64,000 nucleotides of DNA from Papio anubis (GCF_008728515.1 NC_044980.1:35976290-36040289), one strand, 5' to 3'; counted from the stretch's first letter, positions 24,530-37,260 are shown. Numbers and translations: made by a program. Notes: generated from the letters alone by a model not told the origin.

Positions 24530-24870
24530 TAAATTTTCTCAAACTAAAAAAGTTCCATTAACTTACTGCAAAATCTATTCTGTCTGTCTGAAGGCCCATT
24601 CTCTCACTAAAACCTACTTTCCTTTAAGATTCCATTTAGGTGTCTCTCCTCCAAATAGCCCCAATCATCCCCCGAGATGGATTCCATGCTGTCTTACCCA
24701 AGAATCTCATTCATCCCGTCACTGCAGAACTTACCAAGCAGTATCATAATCATCTCTTTATATGTCTGTCTTTCCTTCCCCCTGTAGGCATGCCCACAGA
24801 CTGAGAGCCTGGTGTTTCTCTCTTCTTTAGCCCTGGTATACGGTCTTTAACTTCATGTTTATTGAATGAA
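24530..24870 (+). mobile_element. L2-like 3' part
   Basis: 'gactgagagcctggtgtttc' and 'tatttcatgtttattgaatg'-like text (…cttcatgtttattgaatga) fit the L2 3' region. Confidence 0.5.
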
Positions 24871-25642
24871 GAGTCAGTCAAATGAAGATTATGATGCCTG
24901 CCCTACCTAACTTATGCATTTTGTGAAGATCAAATTATGTGGCAAAGTACTTTGAAAAAATGTGAACTACTAAAAAAATATAAATAGTGCTTATTATATT
25001 TCAGTCCCAGTCTAAGTTGAACCTTCCCATGATAAGACAATAGTAAATGGCAACATTGGCAATGGCAGTTATATAGTATTTCCCTACCTGTTCTGGCCCT
25101 ACCCTTTTTAGCTTGACTCTCACAGTACTTTACATCTATCTATCCCTGTTTCTTAGCAGCCTGATGCATCAGCTTTAATGACTCTCAGGAAAGAATGTGA
25201 TGCATACAAACTTACAAGTGGAAAATACAGCAAAAGAGAAGTACACGCTCAAAACCCAGAACGTCCTCAATATATAATGAAACTAGCTTCCCTTTCTCTG
25301 GAGAACCTGTTCTGCTTCCACTGACTCATAGAGAAATCACCCATCCAAGAATGTTAAACACTGAGTTCCACTGACCCTGCAATGCTCTTTCTAGGCCCAG
25401 GAAAACTCTGCTTGCTATTACTGATGATATTCCTAGTAGGAGATGACTTCCGAAATAAGATGCTACTGTCATTCAAAAAATAATGAGCAGGTCTCACTAA
25501 AACAGAAATTTATTGTTTGTTTAGCTTTTTGTTGTATGCATCTAGTGACCTTGTCCCTCCCTTCTCCTCACCTTTTCCTGTAATGTAAATCCCAGTCAAC
25601 TCAAATGTGTGACTATATTCTGAGTTTCTAAAGCATATTATG

Positions 25643-25941
25643 GGCCAGGCGCGGTGGCTCACACCTGCAATCTCAGCACTTTGGGAGGCTGAGGTGGGTG
25701 GATCATGAGGTCAGGAGTTCAAGACCAGACTGACCAACATGGCAAAACCTTACCTCTACTAAAAATATAAAAACTAGTTGAGTGTAGTGGCACATGCCTG
25801 TAGTACCAGCTATTCGGGAGGCTGAGGCATGAGAGTCACTTGAACCTGGGAGGCAGAGGTTGCAGTGAGCCGAGATTGTACCACTGCACTCCAGCCTGGG
25901 TGACACAGTGAGACTCTATCTCAAAAAAAAAAAAAAAAACA
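25643..25941 (+). mobile_element. Alu S-type
   Basis: 'ggccaggcgcggtggctcac' to its A tail. Confidence 0.92.
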
Positions 25942-26259
25942 AATAATAAAGTATATTATGTAAAACGACAGAATTTAATTTCAAAATATAAAACTTTTCC
26001 TTTTAAAGTTCTTCTCTGTAATTAGAGTACCAGGGTCCACTGATAAATTTTTGCAACCAGGCCTTCTCCCCCTATAAGGAACCTCCAAAAGGTTGATTAT
26101 AAACCTAGTCTCATTGATAAATGAAATTAATCTGTAGCTTATAGTCATTTGAAATGCTGGCCTAAGATACTCAGGGGTCACAGAGAGAAAAGTCTACTTC
26201 CTGTCTGCCAGAACTTCAAAAGTTGATTGGCATGAAAATGAAGGGAAATTAACAGAGTA

Positions 26260-26460
26260 CCTAAGCAGCCACAAACACTTGGCTAGATGTACTTCATGAC
26301 AACCCTCTGAGGTGTGTCCTACAGACATACAAGTGAGGATCAAAGAAAGTTAATTGATTTGTAAAACGTATCTAAGCTATTAAGTGACAGAGCTGGGATT
26401 CAAATCCAGGTCTGTTCTATTTGAATCTAAAAGCCAGGCTCTGTTCACTTTCCCACATAC
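26260..26460 (+). mobile_element. MIR
   Basis: 'gaggatcaaagaaagttaat', then 'aagtgacagagctgggattc' and 'aaatccaggtctgttc': the MIR core and 3' half. Confidence 0.8.
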
Positions 26461-26865
26461 TTCCCCCGTCTGAAACATTGCTAGCTTCATACATCCTCCA
26501 TTCACCACCCATACACCTTAGCAGCCCCATGACAGGAGAGAGAAGATGAAGGCTTTAAAATCTGAAATGCTGGTACTTGTTTGTATATGCAGCTGTAATA
26601 CACATGCCCTAACACATCCTAACCCATCCCTTCCTTGCTCCTCATGTCTCCTGAGTGCCCACTGTCATTATACAATAATCAGGCAGAGCTAGACTCTGTG
26701 CCCAAGCATCTTGCAACCACAGGGCTGACTATGTCCATACCTCACAACCACTGTGGAACCTAGGGGAGACTCAGGTCTCTGTTGCAGGAAGTCTGATTGC
26801 ATATTGGATTAACCTAACCAGTCACAGGATGTAGTAGCTTCAGGTTGTGGAGGGATATTCTTCTA

Positions 26866-27160
26866 GGCTGGTGTGATGGCTCATGCCTGTAATCCCAGTA
26901 CTTTGGGAGGCTAAGGCGGGAGGATCACTTCAGACCAGGAGTTTAAGACCAACCTGGGCAACATAGTGAGACCCTGTCTCTATAAAAAAAATTTTTAAAT
27001 TAGCTAGGCATGGTGGTGTGTGCCTGTAATTCTAGCTACTTGGGAGGCTGAGGCAGGAGGATCCCTTGAGCCCAGGAGTTCGAGGCTACAGTGAACTATG
27101 ATCGCACCACCATACCCCAGTCTGAACAATTCAGCAAGACTCTGTCTCTAAAACACAACA
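26866..27160 (+). mobile_element. Alu J-type
   Basis: 'ggctggtgtgatggctcatg' to 'gactctgtctctaaaacac'. Confidence 0.9.
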
Positions 27161-27269
27161 ATAATACACACATATGTATGTATTTTATTTAAAAATTTAA
27201 ACATATATAGTCTTCTAAATCTTGTAAAAAGTTACCATAATGCAACCTGACTATAAAACTGAATATTTA

Positions 27270-27505
27270 TAAGTACTATTGAATTGCGTACACCTGGCCA
27301 TAAAGATGGAAACAACAGACACTGAGGACTATAAGACAGAGAGGGAGGGAGGAAGGTAAGGGATGAAAAACTACCTATTGGGTACTATGCTCACTACCTG
27401 GGTGATGGGTCCAATCATGCCCTAAACCTTAGCATCATGCAATATACCTAGGTAACAAACCTGTACATGTGTCCCGAATTTGAAATAAAAGTTGGGAAAA
27501 AAAGT
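27270..27505 (+). mobile_element. L1 3' end
   Basis: 'ccataaagatggaaacaaca', 'gggtactatgctcactacct', 'gcaatatacctaggtaacaa' and 'gaatttgaaataaaag': the L1 3' UTR in sense. Confidence 0.85.
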
Positions 27506-27862
27506 ACTGTTGGCTACCATGCCTGTTTATTTTCGGTGTGCTATTTGATAATTTCCCACCTTTTACAATATAAAAATTGCTTTTTAACATCAAAACACTC
27601 ATGAACTCACACAGAATATTTATTGTTAGCCTTATTAATTGAGAAAAGACATACGCATAAACAGATCTGTGACTTTTTACAAAATATCCATGGGTCCCAG
27701 CTTTGGAATCATGTCTCTATTTCATTTACCTATTTGCCCCCATGCCCCTCAGCAAGGGACAACCCTTTTTCTGGTTTCTTTTGCAATTATCAAATTTTGG
27801 TGCTTGTTTCCAATATAACAGTAATTCAGAAGAGGGTCATGCTATACCTCTTGGCTGTTTAC

Positions 27863-28012
27863 CTTCGTTCTGCTGTATGTCTGATGGTGTAGGTGAGGTG
27901 ACACTAGGCTCCTTCACTTCTGTAATGCCTGCTCTCAAGCTTTTTCCATCCAGACAAGCTGGAGCTACTTCTGCAGGTTTGGAAAATAAATCCATAGAGG
28001 AACTGGCTGATT
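27863..28012 (-). CDS. CPLANE1: CPLANE1 exon T
   Basis: 150 nt: two bases, 49 codons, one base. Acceptor ttaatag|AATCAG, donor ACGAAG|gtaaac. Encodes 'SASSSMDLFSKPAEVAPAC' and 'VKEPSVTSPTPSDIQQNE', Ser/Pro-rich and probably unstructured. Confidence 0.9.
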
Positions 28013-28218
28013 CTATTAAGAATATGAAAAGCATTCAAAGACTGATTCTAAACTTCTAAATAAGGTAATGAGAAGATTAACAGAACATTTCTGTGAATAT
28101 AAACATCCAAAAATACAGTGGGTTTTAGGAGGAGAGTTAAGAGATGTGAGTAGGGATAACAATGCTATATTAAATAACTTTTCAAATCATTTTTGTTTTA
28201 AAAGTAGGAAAAAATTAC

Positions 28219-28414
28219 CTTGACTCTTAAAATTATGCGGGGGAACAGCATTAGTAACTGAAGCTGCCATATAATGTAACTCTGCAGACGATGGAACTGC
28301 TGGATGATTGCTTTGCTGTTTGATAACATTATCATTTGAAGGCTCTTCTCTCACAGGTAATTCCTGTAGATCATCAGCTTCAATGTCAATCACATTTATA
28401 TAAGTATGTCCAAC
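28219..28414 (-). CDS. CPLANE1: CPLANE1 exon S
   Basis: 196 nt: 65 codons plus one base. Acceptor ggctcag|GTTGGA, donor GTCAAG|gtaatt. Peptide 'VGHTYINVIDIEADDLQEL' then 'ELHYMAASVTNAVPPHNFK'. Confidence 0.92.
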
Positions 28415-28767
28415 CTGAGCCAAAACACATAAAATCAAAGAGGGTTACATTCTTTTTACTCTATATGGTCACTCTGTCCCCCCCAAAAAAGGCTTAATTC
28501 TTAATTCTTATTAATAACAAGGAAAGAAGGGCCTGAATGTGCCCAACTTAGGAAAAGGAGCAGGAAGTATGTATTATTGATCTTAGTTTACAATATTTTT
28601 GGCATAATGCTTAAATTAATTTTTGAACCTTTACTACAAAACTACCTAGATGAGATTTTTAGCCTCATTTCGTCTACACAATTGAATAATGTCTACATGA
28701 CCATAATACATTTTAGCGCAAAGGTATTATTAAAATTTCTGAATAAAACACAAACCAAGTTTGCTAC

Positions 28768-28877
28768 TGTATGAGGTGTTGAGGGTGACAAAGGTTTCTC
28801 TGACATTTCAGTGGAAAGCTTCAGATTTAGATATACATCTGGGACCAAGAGCTGAGGAGCATTCAAAGGCTCATGTT
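28768..28877 (-). CDS. CPLANE1: CPLANE1 exon R
   Basis: 110 nt: two bases plus 36 codons. Acceptor aatttgcag|AACATG, donor ATACA|gtagca (A at -1, a weak donor). Peptide 'LNAPQLLVPDVYLNLKLST'. The border is fixed by phase with exons Q and S. Confidence 0.88.
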
Positions 28878-29328
28878 CTGCAAATTAAAAAAGAAATAAT
28901 CAGGAACTTTAAGAAAAACGCTGTAAACTGCTCCAAATCATCAACTTTGTATGAACAAGTTAGCAACAAACAACATAAATTATACTTCTTGAAATCTAAG
29001 TAGAAGTGACATGCATATAAATAATTAAAGCAAATTCTATTCTAAGGGTAATTTAGAGTAATTCATAATTGAATGCAAGCTGACTATTGTTTTTCTCATA
29101 TGAATGATTCACAAGAACAGTAAAGTAACTAAATTACATCAAGAAAATGCTAAAATTTCCTATTTCTATATCAGATATATTAAGTCATGTTTGGTTACTT
29201 TAGGGAAGTTTCAAAAAAACCAGATTTTAGGAGATTAACCTATAACTAATTTTTTTTTACCTTGAATAGTTTCTTGTTATTTGCTTATTTTTATTGACAG
29301 CTTTATTGAAACATAATTCACATTCTCT

Positions 29329-29613
29329 TTTTTTTTTTGAGACAGTCTCGCTATGTCGCCCAGGCTGGAGTGCAGTGACGTGATCTCGGCTCACTGCAAC
29401 CTCCGCCTCCCGGGGTCATTCTCCTGCCTCCGCCTCCCAAGTAGCTGGGACTACAGGCACCTGCCACCATGCCCGGCTAATTTTTTTGTATTTTTAGTAG
29501 AGATAGGATTTCACTGTGTTAGCCAGGATGGTCTCGATCTCCTGACCTCGTGATCTGCCCGCCTCAGCCTCCCAAAGTGCTGGAATTACAGGTGTGAGCC
29601 ACCGTGCCCAGCT
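29329..29613 (-). mobile_element. Alu, reverse
   Basis: 'gagacagtctcgctatgtcg' to 'ccaccgtgcccagc', with a small deletion in the right arm. Confidence 0.9.
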
Positions 29614-30020
29614 AATTCACATTCTTTAAAAGGGTATCATTCAGTGGTATATAGTATATTCACAGAGCTTATAATTAAATTTTACCACTTAAAGTGTTTT
29701 AACATCTAAATTTCACAAATGTTAACTGCTTCTTATTTAACAGTAAAATAAACAGGCCTGTCACAGGAGATCATCAGACAGTTTAACTCTGTGCCTTTTG
29801 TTCTAGGCCTCTAGCCTTATTTTCTAGCATTGTTTTTTCAATAAAGCACTATTTTCAAATGTAACTCGTACTGAGTACTCATTACCAAAGCTTGAATTTA
29901 AACCACTTAAAACTACAAAAAAAAGAAAAATAAAAATACTGAAATCATTCTCTCTTAATTGATTGGTTTAACTGCTTTTTTATGGGGGACAGTGACTAGC
30001 TTTGGCATCATGCAGATATA
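29614..30020. other. Intron between exons R and Q: no gene signal
   Basis: AT-rich unique-looking sequence; nothing recognised. Confidence 0.5.
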
Positions 30021-30319
30021 TCTTTTTTTTTTTTGAGATGGAGTCTCGCTCTGTCACCCAGGCTGGAGTGCAGTGCCCGGATCTCAGCTCTCTGAAAGCT
30101 CCACCTCCCGGGTTTACGCCATTCTCCTGCCTCAGCCTCCCGAGTAGCTGGGACTACAGGTGCCTGCCACCATGCCCGGCTAGATTTTTCGTATTTTTTT
30201 AGTAGAGACGGGGTTTCACCGTGTTAGCCAGGATAGTCTCGATCTCCTGACCTCGTGATCTGCCCATCCCGGCCTCCCAAAGTGCTGGGATTACAGGCTT
30301 GAGCCACCGTGCCCAGTCA
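30021..30319 (-). mobile_element. AluY, Old World monkey type
   Basis: 'gtgcccggatctcagctc' and 'ggcttgagccacc' carry the monkey-type bases. Target repeat 'cagatatatcttt' on both sides. Confidence 0.92.
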
Positions 30320-30774
30320 GATATATCTTTAATAAGTCATACTGCTCTTAGAAAAAAAAAGAAATCACACATGATGTGCAAGAAATGATTTGCTGCTTGG
30401 TACCACATTCAGAAACAACTTCTTGAGAAGTAGCTTACTTCTCTTGTAGTACACTAAAAAATTTAAGACAAAGAGAGAGAACAAAAAAATTTCACAAACA
30501 CAAGAAAAAATTAAAATATATGAATACAGATAATTAGATCTAATGCATAGAAGGTGATAGGTAGAAACATAGAGTGACAGCTTAACAATGTAATTTTAAA
30601 TAATTAATGTAATTTCAAATTTTATTATTATTTATATCATGGGCCTTCACCTAGATGAACAGCAGACTCAGGAAATAGCTGCCAACTTCGATAAACTACT
30701 TAACAAAAGCAATGTACCTCCAGGGCTTTCTCAAAGATATGCTCAGATAATGAACATTTAAGAATGCTTCTCAG

Positions 30775-31090
30775 TTCCAATGTGGTGGTTCAAACCTGTA
30801 ATCCTAGCACTTTGGGAGGCCAAGGAGGGCAAATCACTTGAGGTCAGGAGTTTGAGACCAGCTTGGCCAACATGGTGAAACCCTGTCTGTACTAAAAATA
30901 CAAAAATTAACCAGGCACAGTGGAAGTCACCTGTCAGGAGACCTTGGCTATTTGGGAGACTGAGGTAGGAGAACTGCTTGAACCTGGGAGGCAGAGGCAA
31001 TCTTGAGACAAGATTGCACTACTGTACTCCAGCCTCCAGCCTGGGCAACAGAGCAAGACTCTGTCTCAAAAAAAAAAAAGAAAAAAAAAG
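30775..31090 (+). mobile_element. Alu S-type, degraded
   Basis: 'aatgtggtggttcaaacctg' to its A tail, with a rearranged middle near 30930. Confidence 0.85.
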
Positions 31091-31179
31091 TTTCTCAAAT
31101 GCAGACTCATCATTTATATCAAAAACATTTACACATGCTCAACTTCATTCAGAAAGAAATACAAATTTAAATAATGACT

Positions 31180-31449
31180 TTTGTCTCACTCTGTCACCCA
31201 GGCAGTGGCGCGATCTCGGCTCACTGCAAGCTCCACCTCCTGGGTTCATGCCATTCTCCCACCTCAGCCTCCCGAGTAGCTGGGACCACAGGTGCATGCC
31301 ACCACGCCCAGCTAGTTTTGTTTTTGTATTTTTAGTAGAGATGGGGTGTCACCGTGTTAGCCAGGATGGTAGATCTCCTGACCTCGTGATCCGCCTGCCT
31401 CGGCCTCCCAAAGTGCTGGGATTACAGGCGTGGGCCACTGTGCTCGGCC
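31180..31449 (-). mobile_element. Alu Y/S, short right arm, with target-site duplication
   Basis: 'tgtctcactctgtcacccag' to 'ccactgtgctcggcc'. The repeat 'ataatgactttt' lies on both sides. Confidence 0.9.
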
Positions 31450-32169
31450 TATAATGACTTTTTTTGACCTATCAGATTGGCAAAGTTAAAAAGGTTAGCT
31501 AAGTCATAGTAATAACCAAAAAAGTCTCTTATGCAGGAAGATATTCATTGAAGCCTAATTTGTAGGAGAAAAAAAACTGGAAACTAATGTATAGCTGGAA
31601 GAAGGAATATGCTTATGAAGTACTTCTCTGATGACACAGGGATATGTTTGCCATACATATAAATCAAAGTGAAATGAACAGGATACAAAATACAGGTATC
31701 CCTTGTAACGCAAATCTAATCCACTCCTGCAAATGTGCTAGATAGTGAATTTTCCAATTCCAGGAGACTTTATGACAGTATTTCAAATGGAAATAAAAAG
31801 CTGTCCTAGTCCATCTAATTTTCCCAAACATCATTAAACAACTCTTAAATACTTAAATAACAACTCATCAAGGATTACTATATATAAAGCATTTTAAATA
31901 TCTTTTTTATTAATATTCATTTAATTCATTAGTTAGCATTCAATATGCAATAATACTGAATGCATTAGAGATGAATTGCCTTCAACACTGCAGCAAACAT
32001 ACTATGATGCAAATAACAAAATAAATAATATATTAAAGATACACTCTAATTTAAGAGCATCCCAAGGTACTTGGAAAAAAACAACATTGGGACCCAGGAG
32101 GATTAAACTAAACTCTCATGGAAAAGCTAGAGAAGACAGCCATAATATCTGGACAATGAGAGTTTAGAT

Positions 32170-32930
32170 ACTAAGGGAGGACACCTATGCTATATACTGT
32201 ATCTAACTATGTAAAATGCACAAAAGACTGAAAGAAAAAACAATATCAAACCATTATTGCTAAGTGGTGAGATTATGGTTAATTTTCATCTTCTTCATAG
32301 ATTGCTAAATTACCTAAATATTCTAAAATGATTACATTTTTAAGACATAAAGTTAGAGAGGCTAAAAAGCACGTACAAGGTTCTGTACATGGGTAAAAGA
32401 AACTGTTTACTAAAAGTCATAAAAAAGAATTACTATGATACAATGGGTAGAGCACTATTCAATATGCTATTCATAATGATAAACAATATTAAAGTGGAAA
32501 TTTGTCAGGAAACATTCCAAATAATAGGTCCTCCAACACTTATTTCCTCTACTCCTGGACACAGTTACACACCCCTCCCTCACCGAACCCAATCCAGTCC
32601 TTCCTAGCTCACCTTCACTAGCCACAGTCCCAGGCCTCCCAACCTTGGACATGCAATTCCAGTGAAGGTAATTAATAACATAGAGAATCCAAATTCAAAG
32701 CATTATTTTTACTGACTTAGGATGTAATCTATGGTAATTTTGAAGAAAAGTCTCTATTATGTTTTACTAAGTTATAAATTTGATTTCTAAAGTATATACC
32801 AAGATTGGAGAGAAAAACCTAGGGGGAGTAAATCATATCACATAATTTAAAATTCCCTTTAAATCACTGCCTTAAAGGAAAAGTCTAGATAACTCAATTA
32901 TATCAAAATATACGAATTTTTTAAAAAGAA
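32170..32930. other. Intron between exons R and Q: no gene signal
   Basis: AT-rich with a short C/T-rich patch at 32550-32640. No splice-bounded open frame that fits the gene. Confidence 0.5.
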
Positions 32931-32943
32931 AAACAGCATTTAC

Positions 32944-33045
32944 CTGGGACTGTATTTGTACTTGCATCTTGACTTCCTATAGCTTTCTTTTTCACAGAGG
33001 CCATGAAATGCAATCCAGCTGAAGTATTATCATCTTGTAGCATTT
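32944..33045 (-). CDS. CPLANE1: CPLANE1 exon Q
   Basis: 102 nt: two bases, 33 codons, one base. Acceptor atatttaag|AAATGC, donor CCCAG|gtaaat. Encodes 'MLQDDNTSAGLHFMASVKK' then 'AIGSQDASTNTVP'. Confidence 0.9.
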
Positions 33046-33164
33046 CTTAAATATAACAAAACATTGGAAGTAATCACTGAGAAGCTAACATATTACCAGG
33101 AGCCCAGCAGCACAGTACCTAACTCAATGGAAGTAAAATATGGGGTGTCAGGATGTTATTAAAA

Positions 33165-33453
33165 TTTTTTTTTGAGACGGAGTCTGGCTCTGTTGCCCAG
33201 GCTGGAGTGCAGTGGCGTGATCTCAGCTCACAGCAACCTCTGCCTCCCGGGTTCAAGTGATTCTCCTGCCTCAGCCTCCCAAGCAGCTGGGATTACTGGT
33301 GCCCACCACCATGCCTAATTTTTGTATTTTCAGTAGAGACGGGGTTTAAGCCATTTTGGCCAGGCTGGTCTCAAACTCCTGACCTCAAGTGATCCACCCG
33401 CCTCGGCCTCCCACAAGTGCTGGATTACAGGCCTGGGCCACCGTGCCCAGCCT
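33165..33453 (-). mobile_element. Alu S-type, reverse
   Basis: 'gagacggagtctggctctg' to 'ccaccgtgcccagcc', 120 bases from exon Q on its acceptor side. Confidence 0.9.
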
Positions 33454-34039
33454 AAAATGGGCTTTCTGAATGAAGTGTTATGTAAGTTGAATTTCAAAGA
33501 CATGGTAGAATCAAAATCAAAACTGTTGAGGACTCTGCATGTCCAGCTTAGAAACCTAGATATTCTTCTGGGAATGAAGATCCAGTAGAAGCTGTTAAGC
33601 AGAGAAATGATATGGTCAGATTCATATTCTAGGAAAACAATCTAGCCAGTGTGTGGAAAATAGGTTTGAGTGGATATACCTAGTAATGGTGAGGGATGGG
33701 AAAACAGGATAAATTTAAGAATTACAAAGGAAGCAAAATAGGTAAGAATCGGATATTGACTGGATAAAAGGGAAGACAGAATTCATAATCACATGTTTCT
33801 GGCTTAGGCTGATATCAACACAAATGGAGAAAGAGAATGTAGGAGGAAAAAACAGTCAGGGCAGAGTAGAAATAATGAATTCAGAATTCACATAGTGTAT
33901 CTGAGGTAATTTCTACGTAAGTAGAAAAACTCAAGAGGAAAGAGAACCAAAATCCAAAGTCTACTGTGAGAGTTTGTGTTTACATGTGGATTTCTCTGCG
34001 AGATCACCCAGGAAGACTAGGTAGAATAAGACAGTATCA

Positions 34040-34700
34040 ATTATGGAGCATTGTGGTATAATGAAAAATATATATTTGGTCTACAAAGACCCAGTTTCTT
34101 GCACACAGGTCCTCAGAATCTTGGGATTTCCTGATAGGAGTGTCTGTTATTTCTAACGAGCCCCTTTTGATCACACCTAAGTATATGCTAGAGGTGTCTC
34201 TTCACAAGCCCCTAGATGGCTTTAGCATAGGGCCAATCACCAGAGGAACCAACCACATGATGAGAGGGTTAGAATGATCAGCCCCCAATTCACCCATCCT
34301 ACTGCCACATCTGGGAAAGAGAAGGGGCTGGAGATTGAGCTCAATCACAATGGCCAGTGATTTAATCAATTATACCTAAGTACTGAAAAGTCAATAAAAA
34401 TCCTGAAGCAAACAGGTTAAGAGCGATTCCAGGTTGGTGAATACATGGATGTGCTAGGAGACTGGCCATCCCAGAGAGGGCATGGAAGCCCTGTGCTGCC
34501 CAACCCCACCACTGCCTTGCCCTGTGCATCTCTTCTATTTGGCTGTTCCTGAGTTGTATCCTTTATAATAAAATTGTAATCATAAGTAAAGTGCTTTCCC
34601 AATTTCTGTGGGTTTTCTAGTCAATTACCAAACCTGAGTTGAGGGGGGTAGAGTATAGGAACCCTTGAATTTGTAGTCAGCTGGGCAGGAATGTAGGTAG
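34040..34700 (+). mobile_element. ERVL-type LTR remnant (MLT2-like)
   Basis: 'ggcatggaagccctgtgctg', 'ggctgttcctgagttgtatc' and 'cctttataataaaattgtaa' are typical of MLT2-class LTRs. A polyadenylation signal AATAAA is at 34567-34572. No retroviral genes remain. The family name is from memory. Confidence 0.6.
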
Positions 34701-34783
34701 CCTCATTTTCATATTGTACATATTTCTAAAAAGCTAATTTTAACTCTAAACTTAGACATTACATTAATCATACACATACATAC

Positions 34784-34838
34784 CAAAAGGAATGTCGAAG
34801 TCATCCAAAGAATGGGAACCACAATGTTCTTCTTGTTC
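34784..34838 (-). CDS. CPLANE1: CPLANE1 exon P
   Basis: 55 nt: 18 codons plus one base. Acceptor catttag|GAACAA, strong donor TTTTG|gtatgt. Encodes 'EQEEHCGSHSLDDFDIPF'. It joins exon O with no split codon. Confidence 0.88.
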
Positions 34839-35340
34839 CTAAATGAATTCCCACAGGATTAATCTATGATTAACTCAAAGACGTGTATTATTTTGTAAAA
34901 AAAATACTCAATAGCTATGAAGATTGAATTCTCATGTATAGGTTCAATTTCCATCATTCTAGGCATAATTATTCCATCAAATTATTTACTCTATCGAAGT
35001 AACTCTACAAATGAGTTAAGAAAATTTATAAGCCAAACAATAAAAAAGCATTACCAATTTAATGTAAGGTTCCTAGGTTACCATGTGCAACTCTCTCCTA
35101 CAGAGTAGCTTTGATAATACTCAAATAGTACACCATCCTGTCAAAAATCTTTCATGGACTCAACAAACAGTTGTACTAAGTGCCTCTAGACATGCTCTTG
35201 AGGACTGACTGAAAAAGCATGGCTTTTAAAAATCAATGTAAACAAAACTATTAATACATTTCTCTTTATTTAATCTGTTGTTGCAAAAATAGTTAGACAG
35301 TCACCAAATACAGAGGTATATTTAAAAAGACCTGACTTAA

Positions 35341-35640
35341 CACTGGGCATGATGGCTAACACCTATAATCCGAGTGTTTTAGGAGGCTGAGGTAGAAGGA
35401 TCACTTGAGGTCAGGAGTCGGAGACCAGCCTGGGCAACACAGCAAGGTCCCACCTTTCAAAAAAATATTTTTTAATTAGCTGGGCATGGTGGCACACATC
35501 TATAGTCCCAGCTACTTGGGAGGCTGAAGCAGAAGGACTGCCCAAGCCCAGGAGGTAGGGGCTGCAGTGAGCTATATTTGTGCCACTGCACTACAGCCTG
35601 GGCAACAGAGCAAGACCCTATCTCTAAAAAATAATAATAA
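35341..35640 (+). mobile_element. Alu J-type
   Basis: 'cactgggcatgatggctaac' to 'ctctaaaaaataataataaa'. Confidence 0.9.
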
Positions 35641-35690
35641 ATTAAATTTTTAAAAAAGATTTGACTTAAAATAGAGTTTACACAACAAAC

Positions 35691-35731
35691 CTGTTTGGGA
35701 AGTCCTAGAGGAATCTCAGAGAAGGGTGAAA
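35691..35731 (-). other. Possible alternative exon
   Basis: Reverse strand shows ctaatacag|TTTCAC at one end and AAACAG|gtttgt at the other, with 41 nt between reading 'SPFSEIPLGLPKQ'. It would shift the frame between exons O and P. A shorter 24-nt version (35691-35714) behind a C/T-rich tract keeps the frame. The main frame needs neither. Confidence 0.3.
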
Positions 35732-36058
35732 CTGTATTAGGAGAAGCCCAAATAACATAACATATATGTTAAGATGTCATAGAAATAAGCAAAGGGTGAT
35801 TTCAAATATAAAAAAAGCCACGCAGGCAGATGCTCTAAACTGCAGTTTTTGATGTACCATCAAGTTGCTTTTCACATTCAGAACTCTATGTCTACTGCTC
35901 TGTGGAGGGAGGCAGCAGGGACTGATATACTGAATGATATAAAGATCCTCCTAATCACAATCAGAAGCTCCCAGCAATCAGACTAGATAAACCACAAAGA
36001 CATACCAAACTCAGTGTACATGCACACCAGGGAAGAATCAATAGCAGTTTTTCTATAC

Positions 36059-36191
36059 CTTGGGTTTCTTAATGATTTCTGAATTATCGTTATTAATTAT
36101 GGTATTCTCTGGTCGAAAAGTCACATTTGGTTTTCTCCTCAATTTCTCAGATTTTTTTTCTTGCAGCTCTTTCTCAGCTCTTCTCCTTTGC
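36059..36191 (-). CDS. CPLANE1: CPLANE1 exon O
   Basis: 133 nt: one base plus 44 codons. Acceptor tttaacag|GCAAAG, donor CCAAG|gtatag. Starts with a very basic helix 'QRRRAEKELQEKKSEKLRRK', which could be a coiled coil and/or nuclear localisation signal (inference), then 'PNVTFRPENTIINNDNSEI'. The first base completes Arg with the AG left by exon N. Confidence 0.92.
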
Positions 36192-36199
36192 CTGTTAAA

Positions 36200-36900
36200 C
36201 ATAATAGCATAAAACATACTTTTACAATTATAGCAACATTTGCTTTTCATTTATCATGCTATATAGGGATACAGTTAACAAAATTATGTTCATAAATTCT
36301 TTTCAATAGCATTTAATTAAATTAACAAGACATTCTGCAAATACAAGCAAATATAAGCAAAACACCAAATATGAAATTTATTTCTAGAACCTCTAATACT
36401 GAACTGACTATTCTATGTTAGTCACTGGAATCTAAGGACAGGGTTACACATCTTAGATAATTATTAAACTCTCTTTTCTGTGGATTTGCAGTCGGTGCCA
36501 GAAACCCTATCAGATACCTCCATTAGTCTATTTGAAGACATTAAGCACACTTAGTCACCTCAGCAAAATCACAGCAAGGAGGAAAGAGGTCTCAAAACGC
36601 TAAGGGGAAGACTAAATTGGAAGAGGGAATAGATGGAAACAAGAAGACCATTTCTGGAAAGACAGCACTAGTAACAGATTTTACAGTCTGATAAATGTGA
36701 AAATTTTAAAGTATTTTCCAGACTTAGTAATAATCTGCCAATCAATACACATGGTAAAACACTACAGTAAATGCTCTTCACTAGAAGTTACAGCCTTGCT
36801 TTTCACATACACATTTCTTAGTGCCCTGAAACAGTTTACATCACCTACCCTCCTGCTCACTGTAAGAGTCTGAAGAATATGGTAAGATGATTGGCTCAAA
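36200..36900. other. Intron between exons O and N: no gene signal
   Basis: AT-rich unique sequence; nothing recognised. Confidence 0.5.
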
Positions 36901-36910
36901 GTATTGGAGG

Positions 36911-37260
36911 ATACAGTAGTCCCCCCTTATCCATGGTTTCACTTTCCAAGGTTTCAATTTATCAGAGTTCAACCATGGTTCGAAAATAGATGAGTTCAGT
37001 GCAATAAGATATTTTGAGAGACAGAGGGAAAGAGATCACATTCACATAACTTGCCTTACAATATAGTTATAATTGTTAAATTTTATTACTAGTTATTGTG
37101 CATTGCTTACTGTGCCTAATCTATAACTTAAACTTTATCATTGGTATGTATGTATACAAAAAAACAAAATATATAATAGGGTTCAGTACTATCTGCAGTT
37201 TCAGGTATCCACTGAAGGTCTTGGCATGTATTCCTGGGAATAAGGGAGGACTACTGCATA
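36911..37260. mobile_element. Tigger-like (pogo) MITE
   Basis: Ends are inverted: 'tacagtagtccccccttatc' at the left and 'ataagggaggactactgca' at the right. Internal 'ggttcagtactatctgcagt' fits Tigger 3' ends. Confidence 0.75.

Noticed and set aside
24199..24749. Open frames of 120 and 149 codons on the plus strand
   Set aside because: They lie over a reversed Alu and L2 text; peptides such as 'SQSAGIIGMSHHTQP' are the usual Alu by-product.
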